Source: Candidatus Zambryskiibacteriota bacterium (GTDB lineage Bacteria; Patescibacteriota; Minisyncoccia; Phycocordibacterales; DATDWN01). From it: 16,387 bases of DNA. Under the pieces are notes generated by a model. That model did no database searches, was not told the DNA's origin, and saw nothing but the letters and a program-made list of their open reading frames with translations. The stretch covers positions 1-16,387 of the forward strand of contig JACQNQ010000027.1 of the NCBI GenBank assembly GCA_016202965.1, given 5' to 3'. Below are positions 1 through 6,724 of the stretch, piece after piece. The stretch's first letter is position 1, and the number at the start of each line of letters is the position of its first letter. The position numbers and the translations under genes were made by a program.

Positions 1-5
1 AGCAT

Positions 6-318
6 TTGCTCACACGTAGTGTGAGTAAAATTGAATTATATGCGCCGATGGTTAAGGGGCGAAAGGGCGAATACTATCCGTTTTTGAGGATTTTTTTTAT
101 ACCTAAATCTCATATCAAGTGTTCGGATTCAAATGAGAAATTCGGTCAAAATAAAAAATCTCTCTCTTCGGTTATGAATGAGTTACCTATTCCTACGGAA
201 AAAACGATGCTAGCTAAACGCTTAGCCATTATTTTATGCTTAAAAGTAATACTTCGCAACATAGAATTGTAGATATACAGTGTCTCTTACTCTGGCGAAA
301 CATTTTAAGTCGTGACGA
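6..318 (+). pseudogene. Decayed TrpR-like (YerC/YecD family) regulator fragment
   Basis: An open frame from a TTG at 6 to 272 holds a stretch, PTEKTMLAKRLAII (about 199-237), that closely matches TETEKIMFAKRLAV in the intact TrpR-like regulator at 6725. The early residues VSKIEL also resemble the usual N-terminus of this family. After LAII the frame fails: shifting frame near 233 gives MLKSNTSQHRIVDI, and a further shift near 275 gives VSLTLAKHF, which look like the rest of the helix-turn-helix. The most economical reading is a regulator gene broken by frameshifts, or a region of poor sequence quality. The upstream edge is cut by the window. No complete product can be expected from it. The family assignment rests on one short motif, so it is moderate. 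Confidence 0.45.
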
Positions 319-338
319 ATAATACTAACAATATTATT

Positions 339-366
339 AATTTACTACGATATACAGTAGTAAATT
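339..366. promoter_or_regulatory. Operator-like inverted repeat upstream of gap
   Basis: Perfect 10-base arms AATTTACTAC and GTAGTAAATT are separated by the 8 bases GATATACA. The centre carries TACGATATA, a 9-mer also present at the centre of the two palindromes that flank the TrpR-like regulator at 6725. It lies about 80 bases upstream of the gap -10 box. A regulator binding site is likely; which protein binds is inferred. Confidence 0.5.
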
Positions 367-423
367 ATACACTTCAAATCCAGCATAATTTAGATGCGCG
401 TATTATTTCAATAGTCGATCAGT

Positions 424-451
424 TTGTGTTAAAATATGTATTTGATATAAT
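424..451 (+). promoter_or_regulatory. gap promoter, probably leaderless
   Basis: An extended -10 element TGATATAAT occupies 443-451, with a weak -35 (TTGTGT, 424-429) 16 bases upstream of TATAAT. The hexamer ends 6 bases before the ATG at 458, so transcription would start at or next to the start codon. No Shine-Dalgarno sequence is visible. Confidence 0.65.
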
Positions 452-457
452 TTAAAC

Positions 458-1483
458 ATGAAAATCAAAGTAGCTATCAACGGTTTTGGGCGAATAGGCA
501 GGGCATTTTTCAGAGTTGCTCAAGAGAGAAATGATATAAACATTATTGCTGTAAATGATTTGGGCGACATAGACAACATCGCTTACCTTTTGAAATACGA
601 TACGGTTTACGGACAGAAATTTTCTTTCGTCTCTGTTTCATCCGATAAAAAGAAACTAACAGTGGAAGGAAAAGAAATCATTTTTCTTTCAGAAAAAGAA
701 CCGATAAACTTGCCGTGGAAAGAACTTGATATTGACGTTGTGGTGGAATCAAGCGGATATTTTACTACGTATGAAAAAGCCAGAGCGCATATTAAGGCTG
801 GAGCGAAAAAAGTCATTATTACTGCGCCGGCCAGGGAAGACGCCAGTTCTCCGGACGAAGGCACGGTGCTTATGGGTGTCAATGAGGAAAAATTAAAAAC
901 TTGCACAATAACCTCCAATGCATCTTGCACTACAAACGCCGGCAGTCCGATTCTGAAAATTTTACATGACGCTCTTGGTATTGAAAAAGCTATCCTAAAC
1001 ACCGTTCACGCTTACACTGCCAGTCAAAATATAGTTGACGGACCAAACAAAAAAGATTGGACCGAGGGCAGAGCAGCCGCCCAAAATATTGTCCCAACTT
1101 CCACCGGCGCTGCTTTGGCCGTCATTAAAGCTATGCCGGAATTGGAAGGTAAGTTTGACGGTCTCGCTATTCGCGTGCCGGTTGTCTGCGGCTCGATTGT
1201 GGATGTGACCTTTGTTTCAAAAAGAAATACCACAACGAAAGAAGTGAATAATATTTTGAAAGAGGCGGTATCCAATCCGCGCTGGCAGAATATTTTTTCT
1301 GTTACGGAAGAGCCGCTTGTCTCCTCTGATATTATTGGTAGTAAGTTTGCTTCCATCGCCGATTTGTCTTTAACTCGGGTTGTGGACGGCAACTTGGTTA
1401 AAGTTATGGCTTGGTACGACAATGAAATGGGCTACGCCAATGTGCTTTTGGAACATGTCGTCAAAACCGCCTCTTTTTTATGA
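458..1483 (+). CDS. gap: Glyceraldehyde-3-phosphate dehydrogenase
   Basis: Type I GAPDH, 341 residues, the usual length. It converts glyceraldehyde 3-phosphate, NAD and phosphate to 1,3-bisphosphoglycerate in the cytoplasm. The N-terminus has the Rossmann motif INGFGRIGR, and the ND pair at residues 33-34 is where NAD-specific enzymes carry Asp. The catalytic cysteine is Cys157 in SNASCTTN, and the base is His184 in VHAYTASQ. WYDNEMGY near the C-terminus is the conserved family signature. The loop before MGVN (PAREDASSPDEG) is longer than the usual PAKGED and looks lineage-specific. The gene heads an operon: its TGA overlaps the ATG of the next small ORF (ATGA), and rpiB, rpe and the transketolase pair follow. 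A leaderless promoter lies directly upstream. Confidence 0.97.
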   Translation: MKIKVAINGFGRIGRAFFRVAQERNDINIIAVNDLGDIDNIAYLLKYDTVYGQKFSFVSVSSDKKKLTVEGKEIIFLSEKEPINLPWKELDIDVVVESSGYFTTYEKARAHIKAGAKKVIITAPAREDASSPDEGTVLMGVNEEKLKTCTITSNASCTTNAGSPILKILHDALGIEKAILNTVHAYTASQNIVDGPNKKDWTEGRAAAQNIVPTSTGAALAVIKAMPELEGKFDGLAIRVPVVCGSIVDVTFVSKRNTTTKEVNNILKEAVSNPRWQNIFSVTEEPLVSSDIIGSKFASIADLSLTRVVDGNLVKVMAWYDNEMGYANVLLEHVVKTASFL

Positions 1484-1644
1484 AAATAAAAATTCTTATT
1501 TTGATTTTTATTCTCGCAATAATCATATCAGTGGTTGTATTTTTGCCCATCTACAATATAAGCTACACTACTTGTGGTGTTGTAGATAAATGTTGGGAAA
1601 TACCAGCAAAAGTAAATCTTATCGAGTATATAAACAGATTATAA
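1480..1644 (+). CDS. Small membrane protein in the gap operon
   Basis: A 54-codon ORF starts inside the end of gap (ATGA overlap at 1480-1483) and ends 4 bases before rpiB. It encodes a short basic N-terminus (MKIKI), one strongly hydrophobic segment (about residues 5-25, rich in Ile, Leu, Phe and Val), and a hydrophilic tail with two cysteines in TCGVVDKC. This suggests an inner-membrane anchor with a tail of about 28 residues outside the membrane. The family is not recognised. The stop-start overlap, the tight fit between two real genes and the clear membrane segment argue that it is translated. It may be missed by automatic calls because of its length. Confidence 0.6.
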   Translation: MKIKILILIFILAIIISVVVFLPIYNISYTTCGVVDKCWEIPAKVNLIEYINRL

Positions 1645-1650
1645 ACAGAT
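1629..1650 (+). repeat. Tandem 11-base duplication before rpiB
   Basis: TATAAACAGAT occurs twice head to tail (1629-1639 and 1640-1650). The second copy contains the first two bases of the rpiB ATG, and the pair forms the end of the preceding small ORF. It looks like a simple slippage duplication. It also places TATAAA at 1629-1634, which could act as a weak -10 box. Confidence 0.7.
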
Positions 1651-2107
1651 GAAGATATATATTGGAAGTGACCATGCCGGGTTTGAAATGAAAAGGGAAC
1701 TTGAGGTTTTTCTTTCGGAGCGGGGATATGAAGTTTCCGATTGTGGACCGAAAAGTTACGACCCGCAAGACGATTATCCGGACTATGTTTCTGTTGTAGC
1801 TAAAAATGTATCGCAGAATGTTTCAAAAGACCTAAAATCTTTCGGTATTGTTATAGGCAAATCAGGCCAAGGTGAAGCCATGGTTGCCAATCGTTTTCCA
1901 AATGTCCGGTGCGCTATATTTTATGGTGGCTCCAAGCATGTTTTAACTCTTTCTCGCGAACATAACGACGCAAATATGCTTTCTTTAGGTACACAATTTA
2001 TAACAACCAAAGAAGCCAAAGAAGCGGTTCTACTCTGGCTTAACACCAAATTTTCCGGAGAGGAGAGACACGTTAGGAGAATAAAGAAAATAGAAAATTA
2101 TGATTGA
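1649..2107 (+). CDS. rpiB: Ribose-5-phosphate isomerase B
   Basis: RpiB/LacA-family sugar-phosphate isomerase, 152 residues, a normal length. It interconverts ribose 5-phosphate and ribulose 5-phosphate. The N-terminus has GSDHAG (Asp8, His9), and HNDANMLSLG near residues 105-114 is the conserved phosphate and ring-opening region. The catalytic loop reads GIVIGKSGQGE. It lacks the cysteine of the Escherichia coli type and instead has Glu76 at the position used as the base in the mycobacterial-type enzyme. I therefore assign it to the Glu subgroup; this is family knowledge and was not tested. It overlaps rpe by 8 bases and shares the operon with gap, rpe and transketolase. Confidence 0.93.
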   Translation: MKIYIGSDHAGFEMKRELEVFLSERGYEVSDCGPKSYDPQDDYPDYVSVVAKNVSQNVSKDLKSFGIVIGKSGQGEAMVANRFPNVRCAIFYGGSKHVLTLSREHNDANMLSLGTQFITTKEAKEAVLLWLNTKFSGEERHVRRIKKIENYD

Positions 2108-2747
2108 AATAGTTCCCGCTATTATTCCTGAGACCAAGACTCAGCTTGAAGAAGAAATAAAAAAAATTTCTAAATTTGCCCGTTTGGTTCAAATTGATGT
2201 TTCTGACGGTATTTTCACATCTATCAAAACATGGCCATACATTACTGGTGAAAAAATATCATGGCCAGAAAATATAAATATTGAAGTTCATCTCATGGTC
2301 GATAGGCCGGAAGAAAAGGTTTCCGATTGGATTGACTCCGGTGTAAAAAGCATTGTCGCTCATATTGAAGCAACGAATAATTTTCAAAAAGTGATTGACA
2401 TATGTCGCAGACACTCGGTGTCTGTAGGAGTTGCCATAAAACCTTCTACTGATATTTCCAAACTTGAACCGTTTGTTTTTAAAGTTGATTTTATTCAAAT
2501 CATGGGAAACGACGAGCTTGGCAAGCATGGAGTAGAGCTTGACCCGCGTGCGGTGGAGAGGATAAAAATGTTGCGAGCAATGTATTCGGAGAGTATAATT
2601 GCTGTTGATATCGGCGTTTCCGAAGATACCGCTCAAGTGTTGGTGTCTGCCGGAGCAAACAAGCTTATTTCAGGTTCAGCCATTTTAGATGCCGATAATC
2701 CGGAGAAAGTTTTCAGATATTTTGAATCGTTGAGTGACATCAGATGA
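2100..2747 (+). CDS. rpe: Ribulose-phosphate 3-epimerase, divergent
   Basis: TIM-barrel epimerase of 215 residues that interconverts ribulose 5-phosphate and xylulose 5-phosphate. Visible landmarks are VPAIIP at the N-terminus, QIDVSDG (31-37), HLMVDRPEE (from His64), KPSTDI, IQIMGNDELGKHG, AVDIGVSED (Asp170) and LISGSAILDADNP. The usual metal-ligand motif HxDxMDG is altered: the first His is Gln31, while Asp33, His64 and Asp170 remain. The metal site may therefore be weaker or use another metal. The start ATG lies inside the end of rpiB (8-base overlap), and the TGA overlaps another ATG. Its position between rpiB and transketolase supports the epimerase call over a generic phosphate-binding barrel. 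Confidence 0.87.
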   Translation: MIEIVPAIIPETKTQLEEEIKKISKFARLVQIDVSDGIFTSIKTWPYITGEKISWPENINIEVHLMVDRPEEKVSDWIDSGVKSIVAHIEATNNFQKVIDICRRHSVSVGVAIKPSTDISKLEPFVFKVDFIQIMGNDELGKHGVELDPRAVERIKMLRAMYSESIIAVDIGVSEDTAQVLVSAGANKLISGSAILDADNPEKVFRYFESLSDIR

Positions 2748-2941
2748 AACATATTAATTTTCAAAACATTGCACAGGAAATTAGAAAACAACAACGAAGA
2801 TAAAATAAGCCTAAAGCAGTGTTTGACGAAGCTGTACTCAGCGAGGAGTTTGCGAGAAGGCTATGTATCAAGGAGATTGTTTTCTTGATTTCCGAGCATA
2901 GCAAAATCTCACCAGAGATTTATGCGTGTTTTGAAAAATAA
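2744..2941 (+). pseudogene. Small ORF split by an in-frame TAA
   Basis: An ATG overlaps the rpe stop (ATGA) and opens a frame encoding MKHINFQNIAQEIRKQQRR, then hits TAA at 2801. The same frame continues for 45 sense codons (residues such as AVFDEAVLSEEFARRL and ISEHSKISPEIYACFEK) to a TAA at 2939-2941, one base before the tkt N-subunit ATG. Removing the internal stop would give a 65-residue protein that exactly fills the gap between rpe and transketolase. It could be a recent nonsense mutation, two short ORFs (a GTG at 2819 could start the second), or a sequencing error. I do not recognise the family. Confidence 0.45.
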
Positions 2942-2942
2942 T

Positions 2943-3842
2943 ATGTTGAATAATTTGACTGATGAAAAAATAAAGTTTTTGGAAGAAAAAGCCAACGATA
3001 TTCGTATCTCCATTATTGAAATGCTGGTGACCGCCGGCTCCGGACACTCCGCCGGACCTCTCGGTATGGCTGATATTTTTACCGCTTTTTATTTTCATAT
3101 TTTGCGTCACGACCAGAAAAATCCGGAGTGGCCGGAGCGAGACAGACTGGTTCTTTCAAATGGACACATTTGTCCGGTTTTATACGCGACAATGGCTCAT
3201 AGCGGGTATTTTCCGGTTGAGGAACTTTTAACTCTTCGTAAATTTAAATCTCGTTTGCAAGGTCATCCCCACAGAGATTATCTGCCAATGCTGGAAACAA
3301 GTTCCGGTCCTCTCGGCTCCGGTCTTTCCCAAGCTGTCGGCATGGCTTTAGCGGACAGAATGGATAACGGAGTCTCCGGTAATAAATTTTTTTATTGCAT
3401 GATGTCGGACGGGGAACTGGATTCTGGACAAAGTTGGGAAGCTATAATGCTTGCCGGCAAAGAAAAACTCGGTAAACTAATCGCCATAGTTGACAGAAAT
3501 AATATTCAAATAGACGGCTATACCGAAAATATCATGCCGCTTGAACCGCTGTCGCACAAGTTTGAAAGTTTCAACTGGCATGTGGAGGAAATTGACGGGC
3601 ACAATTTTGCCGAAATTGTAAGCGCGGTTGGTCGGGCTCAAGCAGTTTTTGACGGACCGTCTGTAATTATCGCCAGGACAATTCCCGGCAAAGGAGTTTC
3701 TTTTATGGAACGCGATTACAAATGGCACGGCTCGCCTCCCGGCACGGAAATTACCGGCGAGCCGTCAAAAGACGAACAAGCCAAGATTGCTCTGCACGAA
3801 TTACGCACTCTCGGCGGACAAATAAAATCCGAGCATGAATAA
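2943..3842 (+). CDS. tktA: Transketolase, N-terminal (thiamine diphosphate-binding) subunit
   Basis: First half of a split transketolase, 299 residues from the chosen ATG. It transfers two-carbon ketol units between sugar phosphates. Landmarks include SGHSAGPLG near residue 33, SNGHICPVLYA, GHPHRDYLPMLETSSGPLG, and the diphosphate/Mg site SDGELDSGQSWEA (155-167) followed by VDRNN (Asn187). WHGSPPG lies near the C-terminus. I chose the ATG at 2943, not the earlier in-frame one at 2922, because the upstream frame runs to 2941 and homologues start close to MLNNLTDEKI. It overlaps the C-subunit gene by 8 bases. Two-gene transketolases are known in archaea and many bacteria. Confidence 0.94.
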   Translation: MLNNLTDEKIKFLEEKANDIRISIIEMLVTAGSGHSAGPLGMADIFTAFYFHILRHDQKNPEWPERDRLVLSNGHICPVLYATMAHSGYFPVEELLTLRKFKSRLQGHPHRDYLPMLETSSGPLGSGLSQAVGMALADRMDNGVSGNKFFYCMMSDGELDSGQSWEAIMLAGKEKLGKLIAIVDRNNIQIDGYTENIMPLEPLSHKFESFNWHVEEIDGHNFAEIVSAVGRAQAVFDGPSVIIARTIPGKGVSFMERDYKWHGSPPGTEITGEPSKDEQAKIALHELRTLGGQIKSEHE

Positions 3843-4839
3843 AATGTTAAATCAATCACAAAAATTAAATCCAAAGTTGTGGGACAAAGACATTGAACAA
3901 GTGCCGATACGAAACGGTTTTGGAGAGGGTTTGCTCCAAGCCGGAGAGAAAAATAAAAATGTTGTCGGACTCTGCGCTGATTTGACCGAATCCACTCAAA
4001 TGCATCTCTTCAAAAATAAGTTTTCAGAGAGGTTTATAGAACTTGGGGTGGCGGAGCAAAACTTGGCTTCCGTTGCCTCGGGCATGGCGGCAATGGGCAA
4101 AATCCCTTTTATTTCAAGTTATGCCATGTTTTCTCCCGGCCGTAACTGGGAGCAGATTCGGACCACTATTTGCTACAACAATCGCCATGTTGTTATTGCC
4201 GGTTCTCACGCCGGAGTTTCCGTCGGTCCTGACGGCGGCACGCACCAAGCTGTTGAAGACATTGCTATTACCCGAGTTATTCCGCGTATGACCGTTATTT
4301 CTCCTTGTGATTATATTGAAGCGCGTAAAGCCACAATTGCCGCGGCCGAACTAGGTGGGCCGGTCTACATTCGTCTTGCCCGCGAAAAAACACCAGTTAT
4401 TACAACCGACGAAACGCCTTTTGAAGTTGGTAAAGCACAACTCTGCTACGGAGGCGTTGCCTCCGTAGCAGATGTTGGTATTATCTCCACCGGGGCTCTT
4501 GTTTATAAAGCATTGAAAGTGGCTGAACAATTGAAAAGTGAAAATATCTCGGTAAAAGTTTTAAATATTTCAACAATCAAACCCCTTGATGTTGAAGCAA
4601 TAGTGAATCTTGCAAAAACTACTGGAGCTATTGTCACAGTAGAGGAGCATCAAATCTCAGGCGGACTCGGTTCTGCCGTAGCAGAAGTTACTACGCAGGG
4701 TAACCCTGTGCCGATTGAATTTGTGGGTGTCAGAGACCTTTTCGGCCAGTCAGGCACGCCAGACGAACTTTTGGAACACTATGGTATGGGTGAGAGCCAT
4801 ATTTGGGCTTCTTGTAAAAAAGTAATCGGACGAAAGTAA
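3835..4839 (+). CDS. tktB: Transketolase, C-terminal subunit
   Basis: Second half of the split transketolase (334 residues): pyrimidine-binding domain plus C-terminal domain. Glu74 in GVAEQN is the conserved residue that activates the thiamine cofactor. SSYAMFSPGRNWEQIR, GSHAGVSVGPDGGTHQ and GPVYIRLAREKTP are family features, and the C-terminal domain carries VEEHQISGGLGSA. The start overlaps the N-subunit gene; an in-frame ATG at 3844 is an alternative. A 27-base perfect hairpin sequence (4444-4470) lies in frame between the two domains and encodes CYGGVASVAD, apparently an insertion in a linker. The two subunits together should form the active heterotetramer. No transaldolase gene is seen here. 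Confidence 0.93.
   Translation: MNKMLNQSQKLNPKLWDKDIEQVPIRNGFGEGLLQAGEKNKNVVGLCADLTESTQMHLFKNKFSERFIELGVAEQNLASVASGMAAMGKIPFISSYAMFSPGRNWEQIRTTICYNNRHVVIAGSHAGVSVGPDGGTHQAVEDIAITRVIPRMTVISPCDYIEARKATIAAAELGGPVYIRLAREKTPVITTDETPFEVGKAQLCYGGVASVADVGIISTGALVYKALKVAEQLKSENISVKVLNISTIKPLDVEAIVNLAKTTGAIVTVEEHQISGGLGSAVAEVTTQGNPVPIEFVGVRDLFGQSGTPDELLEHYGMGESHIWASCKKVIGRK
4444..4470. repeat. Perfect palindrome inside tkt C-subunit
   Basis: Arms TGCTACGGAGGC and GCCTCCGTAGCA (12 bases each) flank GTT. The frame stays open through it, in the linker after the pyrimidine domain. The density of G and C is unlike the surrounding sequence. Confidence 0.85.
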
Positions 4840-4959
4840 ACAGATGAAAGTAAACTATTTACATCAATTAAAATCATACCATCTACCCGCGACCGCAAAG
4901 AACTGGTAAGATTTAGTTTTTAAGATATTATTAAAAAATAAAATGATAAACTAGATACC

Positions 4960-5160
4960 ATGGAGCAGGAAACATTTTGGACGCTTTTAGGTGATTTGCC
5001 TCACTGGGAATTTGAATTATTCCTTATTTTTATATTTGATGTGCTTCTCGGTCTTCTCATCTGGCCGCAAATCAAAAAATTCACAAAGCATCACAAAAGC
5101 GACGATGAAAGAATACGAGATTTGGAAAAAGAAGTGAAAGAACTCAAATCAAAAAAATGA
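4960..5160 (+). CDS. Small single-pass membrane protein with C-terminal coiled coil
   Basis: A 66-residue protein of unknown function. Residues about 19-36 (ELFLIFIFDVLLGLLIWP) form one membrane helix. The remainder is charged (HHKSDDERIRDLEKEVKELKSKK) with a short heptad pattern that could form a coiled coil in the cytoplasm. A possible -10 (TAAACT, 4947-4952) ends 7 bases before the ATG, so it may be leaderless like its neighbours. It lies 120 bases after the transketolase operon and ends at the terminator shared with the convergent gene. I do not recognise the family. Confidence 0.7.
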   Translation: MEQETFWTLLGDLPHWEFELFLIFIFDVLLGLLIWPQIKKFTKHHKSDDERIRDLEKEVKELKSKK

Positions 5161-5183
5161 AAAGGGCGACTAGCTAGTCGCCC
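5147..5183 (-). terminator. Rho-independent terminator of the - strand gene
   Basis: A 20-base perfect palindrome, GGGCGACTAGCTAGTCGCCC (5164-5183), is followed on the - strand by TTTTCATTTTTTT. It lies just after the stop of the gene ending at 5192. On the + strand the hairpin follows the small membrane protein but has no T run, so termination should be stronger for leftward transcription. Confidence 0.85.
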
Positions 5184-5191
5184 GTTGCGGC

Positions 5192-5611
5192 TTAATCAGC
5201 CGGAAACTCCACATTGTCAATATGGTTATCTTCCAAAATCGGCAGAGCAATTTCTCTGATCGCTCCTTTAGCGCGACCGTCTTTTTCAATCAGACTGAGA
5301 AAGGCCAAAATCCCAGAAACATTGACCAATCCTCGACTTTTTAATCCATGCTCTCGACATAGACGTCGTGCTCCTTCAATGGTGAAACCAACATATCTTG
5401 CTTGACCCTCCTCGACATGGTTTCTTTCAAACAAAGTTAAGTAATTGTTTGAAGCGATTTGGACTTCTGTAAAACTGCAATCCGCCGTTATAACTCGGAT
5501 AGCATCCAGTGGCTCGTCGTAGTACGCCACCGGTTTGAAAGGCCTTGGATTTTTATCAAAAACCTCTCGAATTTCTCTCGCATCTCCGATGCCATCGTGA
5601 TTTGGTACCAT
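5192..5611 (-). CDS. Protein of unknown function, about 139 residues
   Basis: The chosen start is the ATG at 5611 (MVPNHDGIGD), not the longer frame from 5647, because a strong ribosome binding site lies 7 bases before it. The protein has no membrane segment or signal peptide and looks soluble. The middle reads as a compact alpha/beta fold (AIRVITADCSFTEVQIASNNYLTL), then a helix with GFTIEGARRLCREHGLKSRG, and a C-terminal helix-rich part ending in DNVEFPAD. ARRLCREHGLKSRGLVNVSG could be a small DNA- or RNA-binding helix pair, but that is a guess. It lies downstream of the PfkB-family kinase on the same strand and is followed by a strong terminator. The family is not recognised. Confidence 0.75.
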   Translation of the reverse strand: MVPNHDGIGDAREIREVFDKNPRPFKPVAYYDEPLDAIRVITADCSFTEVQIASNNYLTLFERNHVEEGQARYVGFTIEGARRLCREHGLKSRGLVNVSGILAFLSLIEKDGRAKGAIREIALPILEDNHIDNVEFPAD

Positions 5612-5618
5612 TTGTGAG

Positions 5619-5625
5619 CCTCCTT
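5619..5625 (-). promoter_or_regulatory. Strong Shine-Dalgarno site deciding the start at 5611
   Basis: On the - strand the sequence AAGGAGG lies 7 bases before the ATG. It is the only clear canonical site among the genes of this window. A possible -10 (TATATT, 5658-5653) would give a leader of about 35 bases, overlapping the end of the upstream kinase gene. Confidence 0.8.
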
Positions 5626-5663
5626 TTTCTGAAATAAAGTTTAGCAAAAAACAATATACAAGT

Positions 5664-6647
5664 CTATATCTTTTTTGGCTCGTAACTTTCTGGTGCTTTG
5701 GCCAGATATTCTTCTATTTTTTCTTGTGACAAGAGACCTTTCTGCGCGCCGACATATTGGGTGACAGACATGGAATTAATCCCGGCCCATTTCAACGTTT
5801 CTTCCAAAGTTTTATCCATTGCCAGGCAGGAAACGATAGTGGAAGCGTATGCGTCGCCTGCGCCTGTGCGTTCAAATGGCGTATGGGGATAAACTGGCAT
5901 AAACCAAAAATCACTTCCATCATAAGCATACGCTCCGTTTATGCTATCTGTGATGACTGCTATTTTCGGTCCGAGTGAAACTATACCTTTCAGTAAGATA
6001 GGCAAGTCACGGCTTTTTTCATTTAAAACAAGTTGGGATTCCTCAATATTGCAAATAAAAATTTCTGTTCGCTCATATAATTTTTTCAACGCATCTGCGC
6101 CGAGCTTTATTTGAAACGTCCCGGGCTGAAAAGCCAGTTTTGTTTCTGGATTTTTTTGGAGGTACTCCGCGATTTGATTATGAAACTCAAGCGAGCTGTC
6201 TCCCAGCGAACTCAAATAAATCCATTTTGGAGCGACAACATTTTCCAAACTGTATGTAAATTGTTCGTGTTTGACTAAAATAGTCCGGTCAACGTCATAC
6301 CACAGCACATAGTGATAGTTCGTGCGCTTTCCTGTCTCTGTTCTAACATAATCCGTAATAACTTTATTTTTTTCCAATTCTTCTAGACATTCCTTGCCGT
6401 TTTCATCATCGCCGACATTTGCCACAAGAGCTGATTGTAAACCGAGCCGTGCCGCGGATACTGCGGCATTTGCGCTGTTGCCGACGGCTCGCACCACTTC
6501 AACTGATTCATACGGAACTTTGTCGCCAAAGCGCAAACAAAGCTTGCAATTTTCCTTGTCCACATCGCAATTAACCTCTGCATCTTTCAGTCGAATAAAA
6601 CAATCCGTGGTGATATCGCCAATAGCCAGAATATCTATATCTTTCAT
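5664..6647 (-). CDS. PfkB-family carbohydrate or nucleoside kinase
   Basis: A 327-residue ribokinase-fold kinase that uses ATP to phosphorylate a sugar, sugar phosphate or nucleoside. It opens with DIDILAIGDITTDCF, has the substrate-side glycine motif AVGNSANAAVSAARLG (about 55-70), VGDDENG, and the C-terminal signature ERTGAGDAYAST with catalytic Asp265. The ATG at 6647 was chosen over the one at 6695: the family begins here, and a TATAAT ends 6 bases upstream. The substrate cannot be read from the sequence. No classical phosphofructokinase is visible in the window, and the gene is divergent from the aldolase cluster, so a fructose-6-phosphate kinase role is possible. Adenosine or ribose kinase are the alternatives. 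Confidence 0.85.
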   Translation of the reverse strand: MKDIDILAIGDITTDCFIRLKDAEVNCDVDKENCKLCLRFGDKVPYESVEVVRAVGNSANAAVSAARLGLQSALVANVGDDENGKECLEELEKNKVITDYVRTETGKRTNYHYVLWYDVDRTILVKHEQFTYSLENVVAPKWIYLSSLGDSSLEFHNQIAEYLQKNPETKLAFQPGTFQIKLGADALKKLYERTEIFICNIEESQLVLNEKSRDLPILLKGIVSLGPKIAVITDSINGAYAYDGSDFWFMPVYPHTPFERTGAGDAYASTIVSCLAMDKTLEETLKWAGINSMSVTQYVGAQKGLLSQEKIEEYLAKAPESYEPKKI

Positions 6648-6653
6648 ACTCTG

Positions 6654-6682
6654 ATTATACCACCGCACTTTTTTTGTGTATA
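6654..6682 (-). promoter_or_regulatory. Promoter of the PfkB-family kinase, leaderless
   Basis: Read leftward, TATACA (6682-6677) and a perfect TATAAT (6659-6654) are 17 bases apart. The -10 box ends 6 bases before the ATG at 6647. The divergent operator at 6695-6720 begins about 12 bases upstream of the -35 box, so one bound regulator could affect both directions. Confidence 0.7.
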
Positions 6683-6694
6683 TCCAGCTATTCA

Positions 6695-6720
6695 TAACTA
6701 TACGATATATCGTATAATTA
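6695..6720. promoter_or_regulatory. Operator palindrome and embedded promoter of the TrpR-like regulator
   Basis: TATACGATATATCGTATA (6699-6716) is a perfect 18-base palindrome, and TAAC/ATTA extend it with one mismatch. The + strand -10 box TATAAT (6713-6718) is formed by its right edge and ends 6 bases before the ATG at 6725. A protein bound here must block that promoter, the classical layout of autorepression. A near-identical copy lies at 7171-7204. Confidence 0.8.
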
Positions 6721-6724
6721 ACTT

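Noticed and set aside
607..1422. Long open frames on the - strand opposite gap
   Set aside because: They mirror the codon pattern of a clear GAPDH gene and have no family features or promoter of their own.
4848..4913. A 21-codon frame after transketolase (MKVNYLHQLKSYH...)
   Set aside because: It begins in a GAAAGTAAAC duplication of the tkt end and has no promoter, ribosome binding site or recognisable sequence. A remnant is possible but unsupported.
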